Origin: Bisporella sp. PMI_857 | Lineage: Eukaryota > Ascomycota > Leotiomycetes > Helotiales > Helotiaceae | Direction of reading: 5' to 3' | Assembly (NCBI GenBank): GCA_021307315.1 | Contig: JAJSPD010000008.1 | Span: forward strand, 868,001-932,000 | Length of the DNA stretch: 64,000 nucleotides | The notes under the pieces: generated by a model | The model's input: only the letters and a program-made list of their open reading frames with translations | The model's database searches: none | Told to the model about the DNA's origin: nothing | Made by a program: the position numbers and the translations under genes | In this document: in pieces, positions 34,652 through 46,645 of the stretch | How positions within the stretch are numbered: the first letter of the stretch is position 1 | Layout: the number at the start of each line of letters is the position of its first letter

Positions 34652-36931
34652 TATGAGAGTATACTAAAAACTAACTCAGGGATAGGTTTATGAAGGTTCA
34701 ATTGTTGATGTCTTTGAGAGAGTGTTTTTCTTCTTGTAAAAGATGTCGTTTTGTTAAGCGAGAAGCTCAAGGCCTCGATCTCCAGCTGCTTAAATTTAGA
34801 AAAAAGCAGTCGGCCTACAGCAATAAATTGATATTCCAATTCTCTGCTTTTTTTTCAAGGGGGGTTCCTTAAAACGTAGGGGGAAAACAAATAGTGGTAT
34901 TAAAAAGCATAGAATTTTGTATATTATTGCGGGGAAAAAACCCCTCCACAGTTAATAACGCGTCATAACGATCCAATAGCCACTCAGCACTATGGAAAGG
35001 GAAACTTTCTAACTTCTTGTTACGCGATAAATCTAAACCTTAGCTTACAGCTACTCAATTAGTAATTATATGCGTTCTACACGTCAAAAGAAAGACTATC
35101 TACTACGATTTAAATATATATATATTAATTGAAGAACAACCTGCCTCTACGCCCGAATGAAGTTTAACCCACTTTAATAAACCTCTAGCTTATTGGAAGT
35201 GTTGGCGCTAGTTTGACGAGTGCTTCGATAATTGGAGAGAAAGTAAATAGGACCTGGAAACGAGGTAAATGCAATTTACTCACGAATTACTATAGAAAGA
35301 GCATTACAACTACAGCCAGTACAAAAAGAACCTTCTGACAGAAATAGGACGATGTTTTGGGCCGCTTTCGGTTTGGTCTACATACAAATTTTGTTAGGTG
35401 TAGGTAAGAAACATAGAGATAGACAAGGAATTGTAAGGGAATAATAAGTGTTTAATTGATGCTACAACTAAATCTTGCTTTCTTTGCCAGCTCCAGCGAT
35501 CCGGAAAAGCAATGGGACTAGGTTGCACACTTATGGTTTTAAATGTAACCAAGGAAACTGTGGTTAACTGAATCATGAGGAAAGCCTGATAAAGATGGAG
35601 ATAAATGGTAGTAGTGGATACAAGGGCTTCTACTACACTGCTATAGTTAATACATGATTACAATGACCATCTTTGTTCATACTCCTGTTTGGGACTAATA
35701 ACATATGGCTTGGGCTGATTTTTAAAAATATTTCTCGAGCCTTACTTTTTCTTTTTAGTTTAGTATTCTTGTAATTAAACTGTCACGATACGCGCTGTGC
35801 ATCTACATATACAGTGGGCAACGGTAGTATAATACGAGAGAATCTAAAGCTAGGAGGAGAAGGGATATCAGATGTTGAGGGGAGGCTCGAAGTGAGGGGA
35901 ACTAAGTATATGGGATGGTCCTGTGGGCTAAGCATGATGAGCGGGGCGGGGGATAGAACTGGGCAGGACAGGGAAGGCTATACGCAGATCCCGTTGGTAT
36001 TTGTAGCCCTACGACTCAATCAACTATATACAGACTTTCTGCCAACACGAGTAGACTCGAAGCTAAAAGTTGGTCGAGCAGTGGGGTCCTAGAAGTTTCA
36101 CCAACCCTTCGTACTTAGCTAATAAGTTGCCCTTAACCTTCAAGGGAGGCATGCATGTAGTGCTGCATTCGTGGCTGGGCTTTGGCTGTACGAAGCATGA
36201 AGCTAGGTATTATATCTCCTTGTTCTGTTCATCCATCTTTCCTGTCCTTGTTGAAGGAGACCATATTCTCCTTCTCTTGATAAATATAGCGTTATAGCCA
36301 TTCCTGCGGGATAGCCTTGTCAGCTTTCCTGTCCATGCTGAAAGAGTCATGTTCCTCTTCTCCGACTTAATATAAGGCTGTGGCTGTTTTGTAGGATGTT
36401 CCTGTCATTGCAAGTGGGATTCCTTGAATATTGCTAAGAGCCTTCTCGGTCATGCGGTAGTCCTAGACCCTTAGACCCAGCCATCCTAAGCATATCAGGG
36501 AGTCATTTCAAGTCTTCCCCTCTTAGCTCCATCACCTCGTCTCTCGCTTTCCCATTCACTGCCTCTCTCCCTGCTATTGTATAGGCTCCTCTCACTCTCC
36601 TAATGGCTTTCTCCTACTCAATACAACATTGTGGCTGTTTTAACAGGTTCCGGGATATTCCTGTTTTAGTTCATATGTTTGTTTCTGCTTATAGTCCTAT
36701 AGAATGCTTATGCGTCTATAGTATGATTTTGTTCCTGTAGGATGTTAACATTCCTTTAGCATGTTCACATTCTTATAGAAATTTACACTGCCTAGCAACT
36801 AGCAACATGGCACAGCATATTGTGAAGACTTCTATATCTTTGGAGCACAATAATGATCATGCAAAATGTCCACTGATATCCGCCAGATTCCCACTTTCCT
36901 TCACTATCATCACAACAAACGCTTCAAGTCT
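34652..36931. other. AT-rich, gene-poor region with diverged local repeats
   Basis: No gene is recognised over 2.3 kb. There is a (TA)n tract near 35112-35124. The block about 36230-36690 contains three diverged copies of a unit with CTTTCCTGTCC, a GAA-GAG core and a TGTGGCTGTTTT ... ATTCCTG tail. It may be a decayed transposon or another repeat relic, but no open frame, terminal repeat or target duplication could be confirmed by eye. Confidence 0.4.
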
Positions 36932-36937
36932 TATAAA
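36932..36937 (+). promoter_or_regulatory. TATA box candidate of the secreted protein gene
   Basis: TATAAA occurs 87 bp upstream of the start codon at 37024. Position fits a core promoter with a short leader. This is inference from position only. Confidence 0.35.
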
Positions 36938-37023
36938 CCCTTCTCAGTCAGAGTTTCCTAAACATTTCCTTCTACTATCATCGGGACAACCTCTCCAAAT
37001 CTTAAGCTGAATACGAAAGCAAG

Positions 37024-37809
37024 ATGCTTTACCAAGACTTTCTCAACGGTGCTAGTGAGTGCACTCTTTGCCACCTCGGCTCTTAGTGGGTTCACTCAGG
37101 TCAAATGGTAAGTTCATCATACTCTTATAAGGAGGAAATTTGCTAAGCAGACATGCAGATCCAATGACGAGGCAGGACAGTCAGCGCGAGCGTTGGAGGT
37201 TACCGATGTTGGTCCCGATCCTGGTTTTAAGAAATATACGAAATACTTTACCACATACTGCAAGAAAGCCGTGCCAAAAAAAAAAGGTATTAAGAGAGAT
37301 GATCTCGAGCAGAGAAGTGTCGAGGTCCGCGCACTGCCAGACGGCTACCATAACATTGGAGTGGGCCAGCAGCTCAGTGCCAAAGTAAGCGAGCCGGGCA
37401 TGTACTCGGGGTACTTGGGTACTTGCGTGGGATTAATCGTCACCAGTACACCTAAGGAACCCGGCCGAATATCTAGGTTCCTTGCCCGCCTCACCATGGG
37501 TTAAAATTGGGAGGATATGAGAACGTCGCGGCTCATTTTGCTAAGACTGTAGATGCCGCCCAGATGACCAACATGAAGGGTTGGATGTATACTGTCGATA
37601 CAACTCTCAACAAAGATCCCAGGTACAAGGAAGACGCAAATATGAAGAGCCGAGGCGGCGGCCTGGCCAAGGTATACACCAGTGTTAAGGCAAGGCTTCA
37701 AGCCCTCATTAGCACCACCAATTTTGTTGACGCCGAGACCCATTCCTTCGAGCATGTTGGTGAGATGTCGGTCAGCCCAACTGGTGTGGTCGCGTTTTAC
37801 AAGGTTTAA
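37024..37809 (+). CDS. Secreted protein with possible CheD-like (deamidase-type) fold, unknown function
   Basis: I do not recognise a named family. The ATG at 37024 leads, after an apparent extra T in a TTT run, into a signal peptide (KTFSTVLVSALFATSALSG). An intron GTAAGT...GCAG (37108 to 37150 or 37158) follows. The mature part has DVGPDPGFKKYTKYFTTYC, a hydrophilic segment with QLSAKVSEPGMYSGY, the motif LGTCVGLIV (about 37408-37435), then FLARLTMG, GGYENVAAHFAKTVDAAQM, an SRGGGLAKVYTSVK segment and a C-terminal TGVVAFYKV at 37809. A GTCVG Cys followed about 20 residues later by an [FA]-[LM]-A-x-L segment, then a helix, then a final G-V-V strand recalls CheD proteins, where Cys and a His in that place are catalytic. 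Here the His position is Arg. One G appears lost near 37500, which would otherwise give a false stop. It could be an effector or a wall protein. Confidence 0.55.
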
Positions 37810-40560
37810 AGAGTATGGTTACTGTGATAGGCTGAGGCCCACATCTTCTCTTCCTCCTGGCATACCACACGAAGGCTCACTGAGAAGCACGAGTGGTAGG
37901 GACGCACATACAAATGGGTTAGTTAGCGCTGGTGTTACTGGTTTTACAAGAATTTCAACTTAAAAATCTTAACGCCTTACATCTTCGCATTACGTGATCT
38001 CATGTATCAAAAGCTTAGAAGTGTTGGCTAGACTTTGATCACCTCGATGTGGTCCTGCACAAAGGAGTTCCTTTTGGCAATCATGCCAACGTGAAATTGC
38101 GGTCGCAGATACGCTCTCAAGAGCCCATGCCCAGTTATTGAGTGATTACCCGATCATATCCAGACAATATCCGAACAGCGCAACAAGGCAAGTTCCATGT
38201 CTTCCTTATACATCAAAGAGTGCTCAGCGATTTGCCAATTCATCTCAGAATACCGGAATATTCACCAGGTGAAAACTGCTTGCAGCCTTCAAAGATTTGC
38301 GAAGTTCCAAATTTTCCAAATACTCTAGATCAGCCAAAAAAAATATCCCCTACTTCCCACCACGGAAACCAATCTCAAAGTGTGGGCAACTACGCAGCCC
38401 GGACCTCAAATAATTGACATCCGTATTGAGGAATGTACTTATGGAGGTGATTGCGAGCCTTATGGCTTTTGTTACAATGGTAGCATTTGCATCCTCCCTT
38501 TTTGGCTGTGAATCATGAATCCAGCATCAAGGAATTAAGTCGCATATAACGATCAGGCACGGTTTGGGTTTGCATGTTGAAATACCCTTAGCGATAGTCC
38601 GTGAATCACGAGTTACGTTTGCGCCGTATTCTGAATATCTTGCTACATGGTGGATCACTCCGCTGCTAGCTCCGGAGCAAACATATAGTGTTGTCATTGT
38701 GGTAGAGAGATGAAGTAATATGTTGCGATACTTTCGATAACTCCAGGTCCGGGTTTGATTAAACAGAGCATACTCTTATATATATAATGCATGTCGTCCC
38801 ACACAAACACATGAGTATGGACTCCAAACTTTGCGTTCTAACTCACATAAAACATAAGAGCACGGAAAGCATTCTACTTATAATGGTTTCTGTATATTCT
38901 TCCTTTGGGATGTTCCTGCTACTGCACACTAGCTGGGTCGCCATATAATACTTGGGAGTGAGGAGATATTCTAAGTCTCAATGTTGAACAATAATGGACG
39001 GCAGAAGAAAATAAAAAGGGAACAAAACCTGCATCGCTTGCAAATTCATATCATACTGGGCTCTCGGCCATCGTATCTTAGCGTTTTAAGATCTCCAGGA
39101 AGTATAGCCTCCACTACTAGCAGAGTCTATGAGGTCTATTCCAAGTTACATGCATGGGCTCTAGGATATTCAAAGATTGTCTCAATAGCCGTGATTGCAC
39201 TCTCGTGAAACCTTGATTTGAATACTTCCAAGCTCTCAACAGTAATTCAAACCTTGCTCTTACAACGCCTCAAACAAATTTACACGTGGAACATCCACAT
39301 ACGTGATGAAAGTTTGCCGACCAGGGATCGAGGTTCAGGGCAGAAAAAAAACCCATGACTTCTCAGGCATCTCAGCCACGTCCAAAAGCAAATAGGTGAC
39401 TCTTGGAGTTATGAGAATATTTTTTTAATAAGGATAGGAGTCAGGCTGGCACTGAGATTCTGCAGCTAAAATATTGACTCTGCTCTTATCCGAGATAGGC
39501 GACTCGACATGTTGTTTCTGTACACTCTTCCGATTCTCTCTTGACATGGCGATAATGCCAGCATGAACGTTGGCATCAAGTAACGGAATACTACCAGGAG
39601 AGATATTATAAAAATTAATAATGAAGATTGTCGAAGCTCCTTATTGATACCAACCACACGGCATTGTTAGAGTACCCTGAAGATCCATTAGATTGTGTTT
39701 GCTTTTTCTTTTTCTTTTTTTGTTTTGGGGGAAATTGAGGCAGAAGAACCTTTGCTCCATGTCATCAGGCAGAGACCATTTCGACCCAACTTCCATATAT
39801 AATTTTGTTAGGAGATATATTTTGCGAGCTTAAGTGCTCAATATTCCCACCTCTATTGGTACATAAGCTGTACGTGCATTTTCAATTGAGTATGCGGTCA
39901 GACACCCTGGCCAAGCTCGTATCCTTGAATGAGTCCCAGAACTGCAATAAAAGCACAAAAATCGCTCAAATGTCATTAGATTTGCAACTGATACAGCCAG
40001 CCACTCGAAAAAAGCCCGATTCTAGGCGTTGTCGCTGGTTGGGACACCAGCATGCAAGCGGGGGCTGTGCAAATGCAACGAGAGGTTACTTGCATGCGGG
40101 AGCAACAGGTTTGTGGACGTCAGCGGTATCAGATACACGCGCCTGAATTCCACGTGGCTAGCAGGCTGTTGTATAACGTTCTTGAGTTGTGCAATCCTTC
40201 AGAGCATGCTTGAAAAAGGCATGCAAAAGCGAAACAAAGCTCCATCGAGATGGCTTAGTGGGATGCACTTGCTTAGGGACCAAAGAGAGAGATTGTTCAA
40301 GCTGTAACGAAATAGCAGAGCATCGTCGGCCCTGTACGATTGATCTGGATTCAGATTGAAATCAAGGAAGGGATGGGATTTGCTTCCTGCATTCGCCTAC
40401 ATATGAGAGCTAGAACCAAATCAAAACATTGAAACTTGAAACACCATAATAAGATGTTATTCTGATACATTACATCTCGAGAGTTTTTCCGTGACGCTTT
40501 TCACTCAGTCACACACTCACTCAATCCATTCAATCATATCTTCTTTGTGTTTCACTTACA
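37810..40560. other. Long intergenic region, no gene recognised
   Basis: Small frames exist (38142-38417, 38981-39208, 39805-40146 plus; 39466-39657 minus) but lack splice structure or family motifs. A pyrimidine tract with repeated CTTTTT occurs at about 39698-39725. An unannotated non-coding RNA is possible but nothing in the sequence points to it. Confidence 0.5.
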
Positions 40561-41061
40561 ATCATCGTCGGCGCTCAATAACAGGCTCTAGGTGAAAAGC
40601 TCCCGCTCTTAGCTCCAGCTCCAGGTCAAGCTCAGCTCTCCAAGGTCCAACGTCACAGCTCCCCTCTCCAAGCTTAAAGCTTCTCCTCGCCCTCCTTCCC
40701 CTCCCCCGGCCGACATCATCTCGATACCTTTCACCTACCTACCTTTGATATCGAGGCTATCTCGCCAGCATTCCTCGGGACTTTCGCCCAGTCACCCATT
40801 GTCATCCACCCTTGAGGAGCCAACCAATTAAGCCCAGCCGTTGTATTCATCCAATCTTCCTCCAGCCATTCCCAACTCCCCGTCACACAAACGCCCACTT
40901 TTAATCACCTCTCGTGGGCAGTTTGATTCGGCCAAGCTGACCATTTCACCTCCATTCCAGATTAACTTTCTGAACGAGGCGCAGCTCACCTAGATCCGAA
41001 CTTCGACCACACAATCGGAGCCCCAAGATAGCCGGCAGCCAACTCACATCTCAACATTAAG
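40561..41061 (+). promoter_or_regulatory. Pyrimidine-rich promoter/leader of the Ca2+/H+ exchanger gene
   Basis: This 0.5 kb segment is strongly C/T rich, unlike its surroundings, and includes repeated AGCTC words (about 40590-40690). Such pyrimidine-rich blocks are common just upstream of well-expressed genes in filamentous fungi. It contains the Crz1-like site at 40976-40983. Confidence 0.45.
40976..40983 (+). promoter_or_regulatory. Crz1/calcineurin-dependent response element candidate (GAGGCGCA)
   Basis: GAGGCGCA fits the yeast Crz1 consensus GNGGC(G/T)CA exactly and lies 79 bp upstream of the first ATG of the calcium exchanger gene. The target gene makes biological sense. An eight-base match can arise by chance, so confidence is limited. 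Confidence 0.35.
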
Positions 41062-43098
41062 ATGGTGTGTAAGTGTTCTTTTTCATTTTCGTCCTGGGAT
41101 CTTGCTGTATCAATACCCCGCCAGCCTCTAAGAGTGGTCCGGTCAAAATATCATTTTTATCAAATCACATTCTTGTTGTACTCCCAACCCCCCCAGTTTA
41201 TTATTGCACACCGGCACTTCGGACACTTGGAAGTTTTGACAAGACCTCACCCAAGCTTCTTCGTTTTCTTGTCCTATCCAAGGCACACCGCGTGCCATTT
41301 TCAAAGTCTCATTTTTCTGTCCTTATTGTATTATCATACCTGTTTGGTGTCCGCGACACCCGAGCCACTAATCTCAAACTACAACATTTATCGCTCCTTC
41401 TTCGCAAACAATTACTCTGCCAAGAATCGCGGGCTCTTTGTCTTGGGTGCTATTCGAGAGTTGGGCTGATTTATTCTCTTCGTGATATGTAGCAGCATCT
41501 ACTACATTTCGCAAAGAATTGAAGAAGGCAGGAACAATTGGCAGAGGTCCCCGCAATATACATAACCAAGCATCAGTGGGCAGTGACATTCGTGGATATT
41601 TTGGTCCTGGTCCCAGCGGCGAAATGGACGATAACCACGAGCAGACGCCGCTTCTCGGTGCGAATGGCAATGGCGCTGCCCAACATAGTACCTTTCACGG
41701 GCTATTCTTCGACAAGAAGCACACCCCTGGCATGGATAGCGAAAATAGGATTGTGAGGTCACTCGCAAATACCCTCAATGTGACGAAAGTTACCCTGTTC
41801 AGCAACTATGTCAACGTTCTGCTGGTTTTCGTACCAATTGGAATCATTGCAGGCTTATCAGACTGGAATGCTACAACAGTTTTTATCCTGAATTTCTTCG
41901 CAATTGTTCCTCTTGCAGCTGTGCTGTCATTCGCAACGGAGGAAATATCAATGAAGCTAGGACAGACTATGGGAGGACTTTTGAATGCTACATTTGGAAA
42001 TGCTGTTGAGCTTATTGTATGCGTTTCTATTTTTGCGGGATCATACTAGCTTTGCTGACATCATAACAGGTCAGTATTGTGGCGTTGAAGAATGGCGAGA
42101 TTCGAATTGTGCAGTCTAGTATGTTGGGAAGTGTTCTTTCAAACATCTTGTTGGTGCTAGGATGCTGCTTTTTCGCCGGCGGTATCAGAAATTCAAGCGC
42201 CGGATTTTCAGGTGGAATAGAACAGGACTTCAACCCAACCGTCGCGTCAACTATGTGCTCCTTGATGACAATGGCTTCAGCGTCATTGATAATTCCGGCC
42301 ACCGCAGGTACCCTCCCCTTCATAAGTCAACAAAGCTAACGAACACCAGCTCTATTCTGCCATGAAGCCCGATAGTTCGACAGAACAAAGTGTTCTTACC
42401 CTCTCGCGCGGTACTTCCATAATTCTTTTAGTGCTTTATATCATGTATCTTGTCTTCCAGCTCCGAACACACGCTTCTCTATTTGATGCCGAGGCACAAG
42501 CGGATGAAGACGAGGCAGAAGTACCGGTGATGGGACCCTGGGCTGCAGCAACAGTCCTTATCGTGACTACTATCGTAGTCGCTATATGCGCTGAGTACTT
42601 AGTGGACAGTATCGATTCTATGGTTCAAAGTGCACATATCTCCAAAACCTTTATTGGTTTGATCCTACTTCCAATTGTAGGAAATGCAGCGGAACACGTC
42701 ACAGCAGTGGTTGTTGCGGTAAAGGATAAGATGGATCTGGCACTTGGAGTTGCAATCGGCTCTTCCATGCAAATTGCTCTTCTCGTTACACCATTCTTGG
42801 TTATCCTTGGCTGGATCATCGGTCAACCGATGTCACTTCGATTTGAAACCTTCGAGACAGTTGTATTCTTCGTCAGCATCTTGGTTGTCACTTATGTCAT
42901 TCAAGATGGGAAAAGTAACTATCTCGAAGGCGCTATGGTATGTATTATTCAATTAAAGTCATGAAGCAATGCTGACAAATTCAGCTCCTCGGGCTCTACA
43001 TTATAATCGCGCTTGCATTTTTAGTGTACCCCGATTCAGTCGCGAAGGATATTCCGACTGTGGTGGCCAGAAGCGTGATGTCACTTGTGGGATACTGA
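41062..43098 (+). CDS. VCX1: Vacuolar Ca2+/H+ exchanger (CAX family)
   Basis: This antiporter moves cytosolic Ca2+ into the vacuole against protons. The likely first exon is very short (ATG 41062, then GTAAGT at about 41069), with an intron of roughly 420 nt before [15 protein letters not shown] polar N-terminus ([14 protein letters not shown]) precedes membrane helices. The first alpha repeat carries [16 protein letters not shown] (about 41968-42018). An intron follows, then [22 protein letters not shown] and a short acidic loop ([14 protein letters not shown], about 42497-42535). The second repeat is [18 protein letters not shown] (about 42668-42720) followed by [18 protein letters not shown]. 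The two GNA[VA]E motifs are the CAX ion-selectivity signature. The last intron is near 42937-42984 and the end is SLVGY. Family length is usual. A small frame break or intron lies near 42305-42360. Confidence 0.94.
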
Positions 43099-45253
43099 TC
43101 TCAGTCTGGAGGATTTAGAAGGCAGGATGAATAATTTGATGCAAAAGGGAAAGCCTGTGAAACAGGAAACGAGAGTTCAATGAGCTTGCAGGCGGATAGC
43201 GCTGACTTCACTTTTGTCAAATTTGTGATGGAACTTGTAAAATAGGCTAGGAGCTCCTTTGTATATTCAGGTTTGGGGCAAATAGAAACTAATAATCTTA
43301 AAAATATACGTGGGTTCCTATTGTCTTGTATCATCTTAATATTGTATTTTAGCGCACTCACGTGTGTCACAGTTCCTTACGAAGATAGAAAGTAACTTGT
43401 AGCTCGAATGGAAAGTTTTTACAATGTGTTAAAAAGAATTATACATTGGATCAGCGGCGTGAAAGGCAAGAAAGGCACCTAAGGCAAATGAGATACTCCC
43501 GTCTAGGCTGTGCAATACTAGTGGGTAGAAGGATAAATGCCCTATCATATTCCTTTTGAATCGTCTACGACATGGATATAGAAGAACACCTCGAATCGCC
43601 GTTGCGATGATCGTTATGTTCCCAGTCTTTCATTTTGTAAGCTATGCAGCTATGCGGCTGCAGTGATTCCGTATTGCTTAGGCTCATACGTTTGGTATGC
43701 TAGTGCGCAATAACGCGCCATGCCTAGGGGGTTTTGGGAAGCGGCGAGTCTGGCTTCTTTTTTACAAGGAGATGTAGAGGGCGCGCAATATTGTTGTTGG
43801 GATAGTGGGTTGCTGCTATGAAAGGCATGGTCTCCTGTTTTTTCATCCTGCAGGGCCAGTATCGGTTCTTTGTATCGCTAAGAGACGAACGATACCCGGT
43901 CAGGGATGAGTGCACTTTCCGGGGACGATGGGATGGAGAGGTGGCGCGCAAAGGTTTTACAGTACTGGGAGGTATGTGGAGGAGGGGGTAAGAGGGTGAG
44001 CGAGGTGATGGAAGAGAGTGTAGGAGAGGAGGAGACGGTGGTATTCGCTGCTTCCTTCGGCAAGGGGAACGGGTTGTAGGTGCTATCATGTCAAGAGGGA
44101 GAGGAAGGAGAGAGAAAGGGAATAAGTAAGTGATAGCTTCACGTAGGCTCTTTTTCACCTCCCGTGGCAATGGACAATAGATTTGTGCATGTTATAGAAA
44201 TTAATGTTTATACTGGTGTGAGATCTCTTTTCACGCGTGAGAATCAAGTGAAGATAGCGTAGTGCTGCCAAAAATCTAATATGCATCCTTGAAACCCACT
44301 TAGCAGCAATATATCTTAGACATAGATATACTAGACTTACCTACGGCAGGGAAGCTGTCGTGCTATACAAAAGTATGATGTACGCACATACTTCGAGGAT
44401 ATGCTTAATTGGCTTAATAACCACTAGGTCATATATCCAACCTCTTGCTGCCGGGGCGTACCTTAAAAATGTCGACCTTGGACATGGAATAATTGTCCCG
44501 ACGAATCGATAACAGAGACCCATCCCTTATTCGCTGTTAAAGAGAAACCCACTGAGCCCGTGGCAATCAAATGCCTTGCGAAAAATAAATGAAATATGCT
44601 ATGGGACAAGCTCTACCATTGTAATCTTATCGAGAGTTTCGAATGCTCCTCGATTAAGAAATTTTGAGCTTTCTCTCCTCAGGTTCACAGTGAGATTATC
44701 CATCCTTAGGACCACTGGAACTGGAAGAAGTATTACATTTAATCTTATGCATGGAAATGAATAATACTAGAAAATGCTAACATGTAAACAACCAACGATG
44801 CGGGCAGCATTAAAAAGATCTGTACAAAAAACATGAATAAAGGTCTCACTTTCAGGGAAAGTGACCACAGAACTTCAACTGGCTAGACTGATTCAGTGCG
44901 ACTAGGTAAGAAAGAAGCATATCATAAACTTTATGCAGTATAACATTCTCTAATGGATTACCACGACAGGCCATTGGGGCCAGTGTCTCCCTTTTCATTT
45001 TTTTCTTCAAAATCATGAATGTTTTGAAATCAAAGTGATCATTTTCCTATACCGTGGCTGTCATTTCTAAATAGTCACAGCTCCAACAGTGTTAATATAT
45101 CGTGGTGAGAATAATCGTTTACCACTGGCATTCTCTCCGCAAAGTAAAACGAAGCCGACTCAGGCAAGTCCAGGCAATATTCACAGATGAAGATTACGAA
45201 TTCAAAATGTCAGGACGGAGCCCACGTGTACTCGTAGCATTCATGGACTCTAA
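43099..45253. other. Intergenic with one unassigned proline-rich ORF
   Basis: This region holds the 3' ends of VCX1 (plus) and STN1 (minus). The minus-strand frame 43724-44170 (148 codons) is basic and Pro/Ser-rich, with an overlapping open frame at 43878-44063, as seen with one-base errors in a real gene. No family is recognised and it may be chance. The segment 44180-45100 shows no coding signal. Confidence 0.4.
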
Positions 45254-46170
45254 TCATATCCCCAAAGCATCGTATTTTCCCTTCAGCCTCCTCCTGGAAG
45301 CGAATGAAGGGACATTGACCCGGTTTTCAGGCTCGGGCTTCATTTCCTTCTTCTTATGTCTTATGTTCTTCTCCGGTTCCGGGCCCGGCTCATCCTCCTC
45401 ACTTCGGTTTCCTTTCTCTTGACGGCGCTTTTTCCTCTCCGCTTCTTTTCGCCTGCGCCTCCCCTCCCCGCTCTCCTTTCTCTGCGGCTTCAAAGCCTTC
45501 CTGCGACATCTCTCTTCCTCTTCTCTTGAGACGAGCCATGCCTGCGAGAGGATAGTTTGGTTGAATGTGAGCACTTCATTCCAGAACTTTATCTCTTGCT
45601 CTGTGCTACGGAGGACTTCGAGGTGCACAATATGGACCTGCTTGTTCTCGCGGAAAATTACTGCTTTGCCTTTGACTTTCACAAGAACACCAACGTCGAG
45701 GTCTTGGAAGGGGACAATCGGTTTAGTAGTAGAAGGCTCCTTCTTGGATTCCTTTTTCCGCTGTGTTGCCGCCGAGGCTGGTGCTGGGGCTGGCATAACG
45801 TGTTGATTGCGATGTTGCGGAACTGCCAGGAGGGACTCGGAAGTAGGAGCCGGACAGGTGCATTCTATGCACATCCCGCTGCTGTCATCTATCGTATATA
45901 CCCTCCTCTGCCAAATGTCATCCACTGCGACGATAACCCCCACCATTTTCACCCATTTTATGGGATGATTTCTGGAATAAAGCAACTCTTCGCCTGTCAC
46001 GTAATTAAATTAGTATGCGCGATCTTGTGGTATCGGAGAAACTCGCCATTATCGTATACTCCACGCGTAGTCAAGGACTGAATGGTGCGAGCGTGCAGAG
46101 GCACCCATTTCAAGATAGTAGGCGAGAGAGTATGGCAATATTCAGGATATATCGTGGGCGCGGATGTCAT
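45254..46170 (-). CDS. STN1: STN1-type OB-fold telomere protein
   Basis: This is a subunit of the CST complex (with Ten1), which caps telomeres and helps fill in the lagging strand. The minus-strand start at 46170 gives MTSAPTIYPEYCHTLSPTILKW, then FLRYHKIAH. After a one-base loss near 46015 comes RNHPIKWVKMVGVIVAVDDI, the most conserved STN1 signature (about 45935-45990). RRVYTIDDSSGMCIEC and DLDVGVLVKVKGKAVIFRENKQVHIVHLEVLRST complete the OB-fold strands, then EIKFWNEVLTFNQTILSQAW forms its closing helix. The tail (about 45260-45510) is Arg/Lys/Glu-rich, probably nuclear-localising, ending KYDALGI. The protein has only the N-terminal OB fold and no winged-helix domain, as in other filamentous fungi. 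No intron is needed. Confidence 0.85.
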
Positions 46171-46645
46171 GGCATGATTATGAATTTCTTGAGAGTTTTA
46201 CGCGTTGATATGTTCTTAGCAGGAGCTTGGAGTCCTGGGCTTGTGGATAACAACGCGCTGTCACGAGCCTGGCTTCACCCCTGTATGGTATTGAGCCGCA
46301 GCGAACTTCTACAAGCATTTCCCCGGTAACCTGACAGTGGTTTTCAATTCCTGTCCGCACAAGAGATTATCAAATTTGAGAACTGGGTAATTGTCTTCAA
46401 ATGTGGATGCAGATATCGTTCTATAACCTATACTACACAATTTGAAGCCATCGCACACTGTATTAGGATAAGATACATGAGCTGAGGAAAACGAACGGTC
46501 TTTGAATATCACGGAAGTAATTTTGCTTATTATCATAATACGTGATGTGCGTATACTATTCCTACCCCATAGCCTTCCTTTCAATTCCGTCCTCAAACTC
46601 CTGAAATGCAGCGCTTATAAACCCATAATCTTCTAGCAGGGATGC

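Noticed and set aside
35112..35124. Short (TA)n tract
   Set aside because: Ordinary simple repeat without further context.
37501..37503. In-frame TAA that seems to truncate the secreted protein
   Set aside because: One missing G in the preceding GGG run restores the frame and removes the stop; fits the general error pattern.
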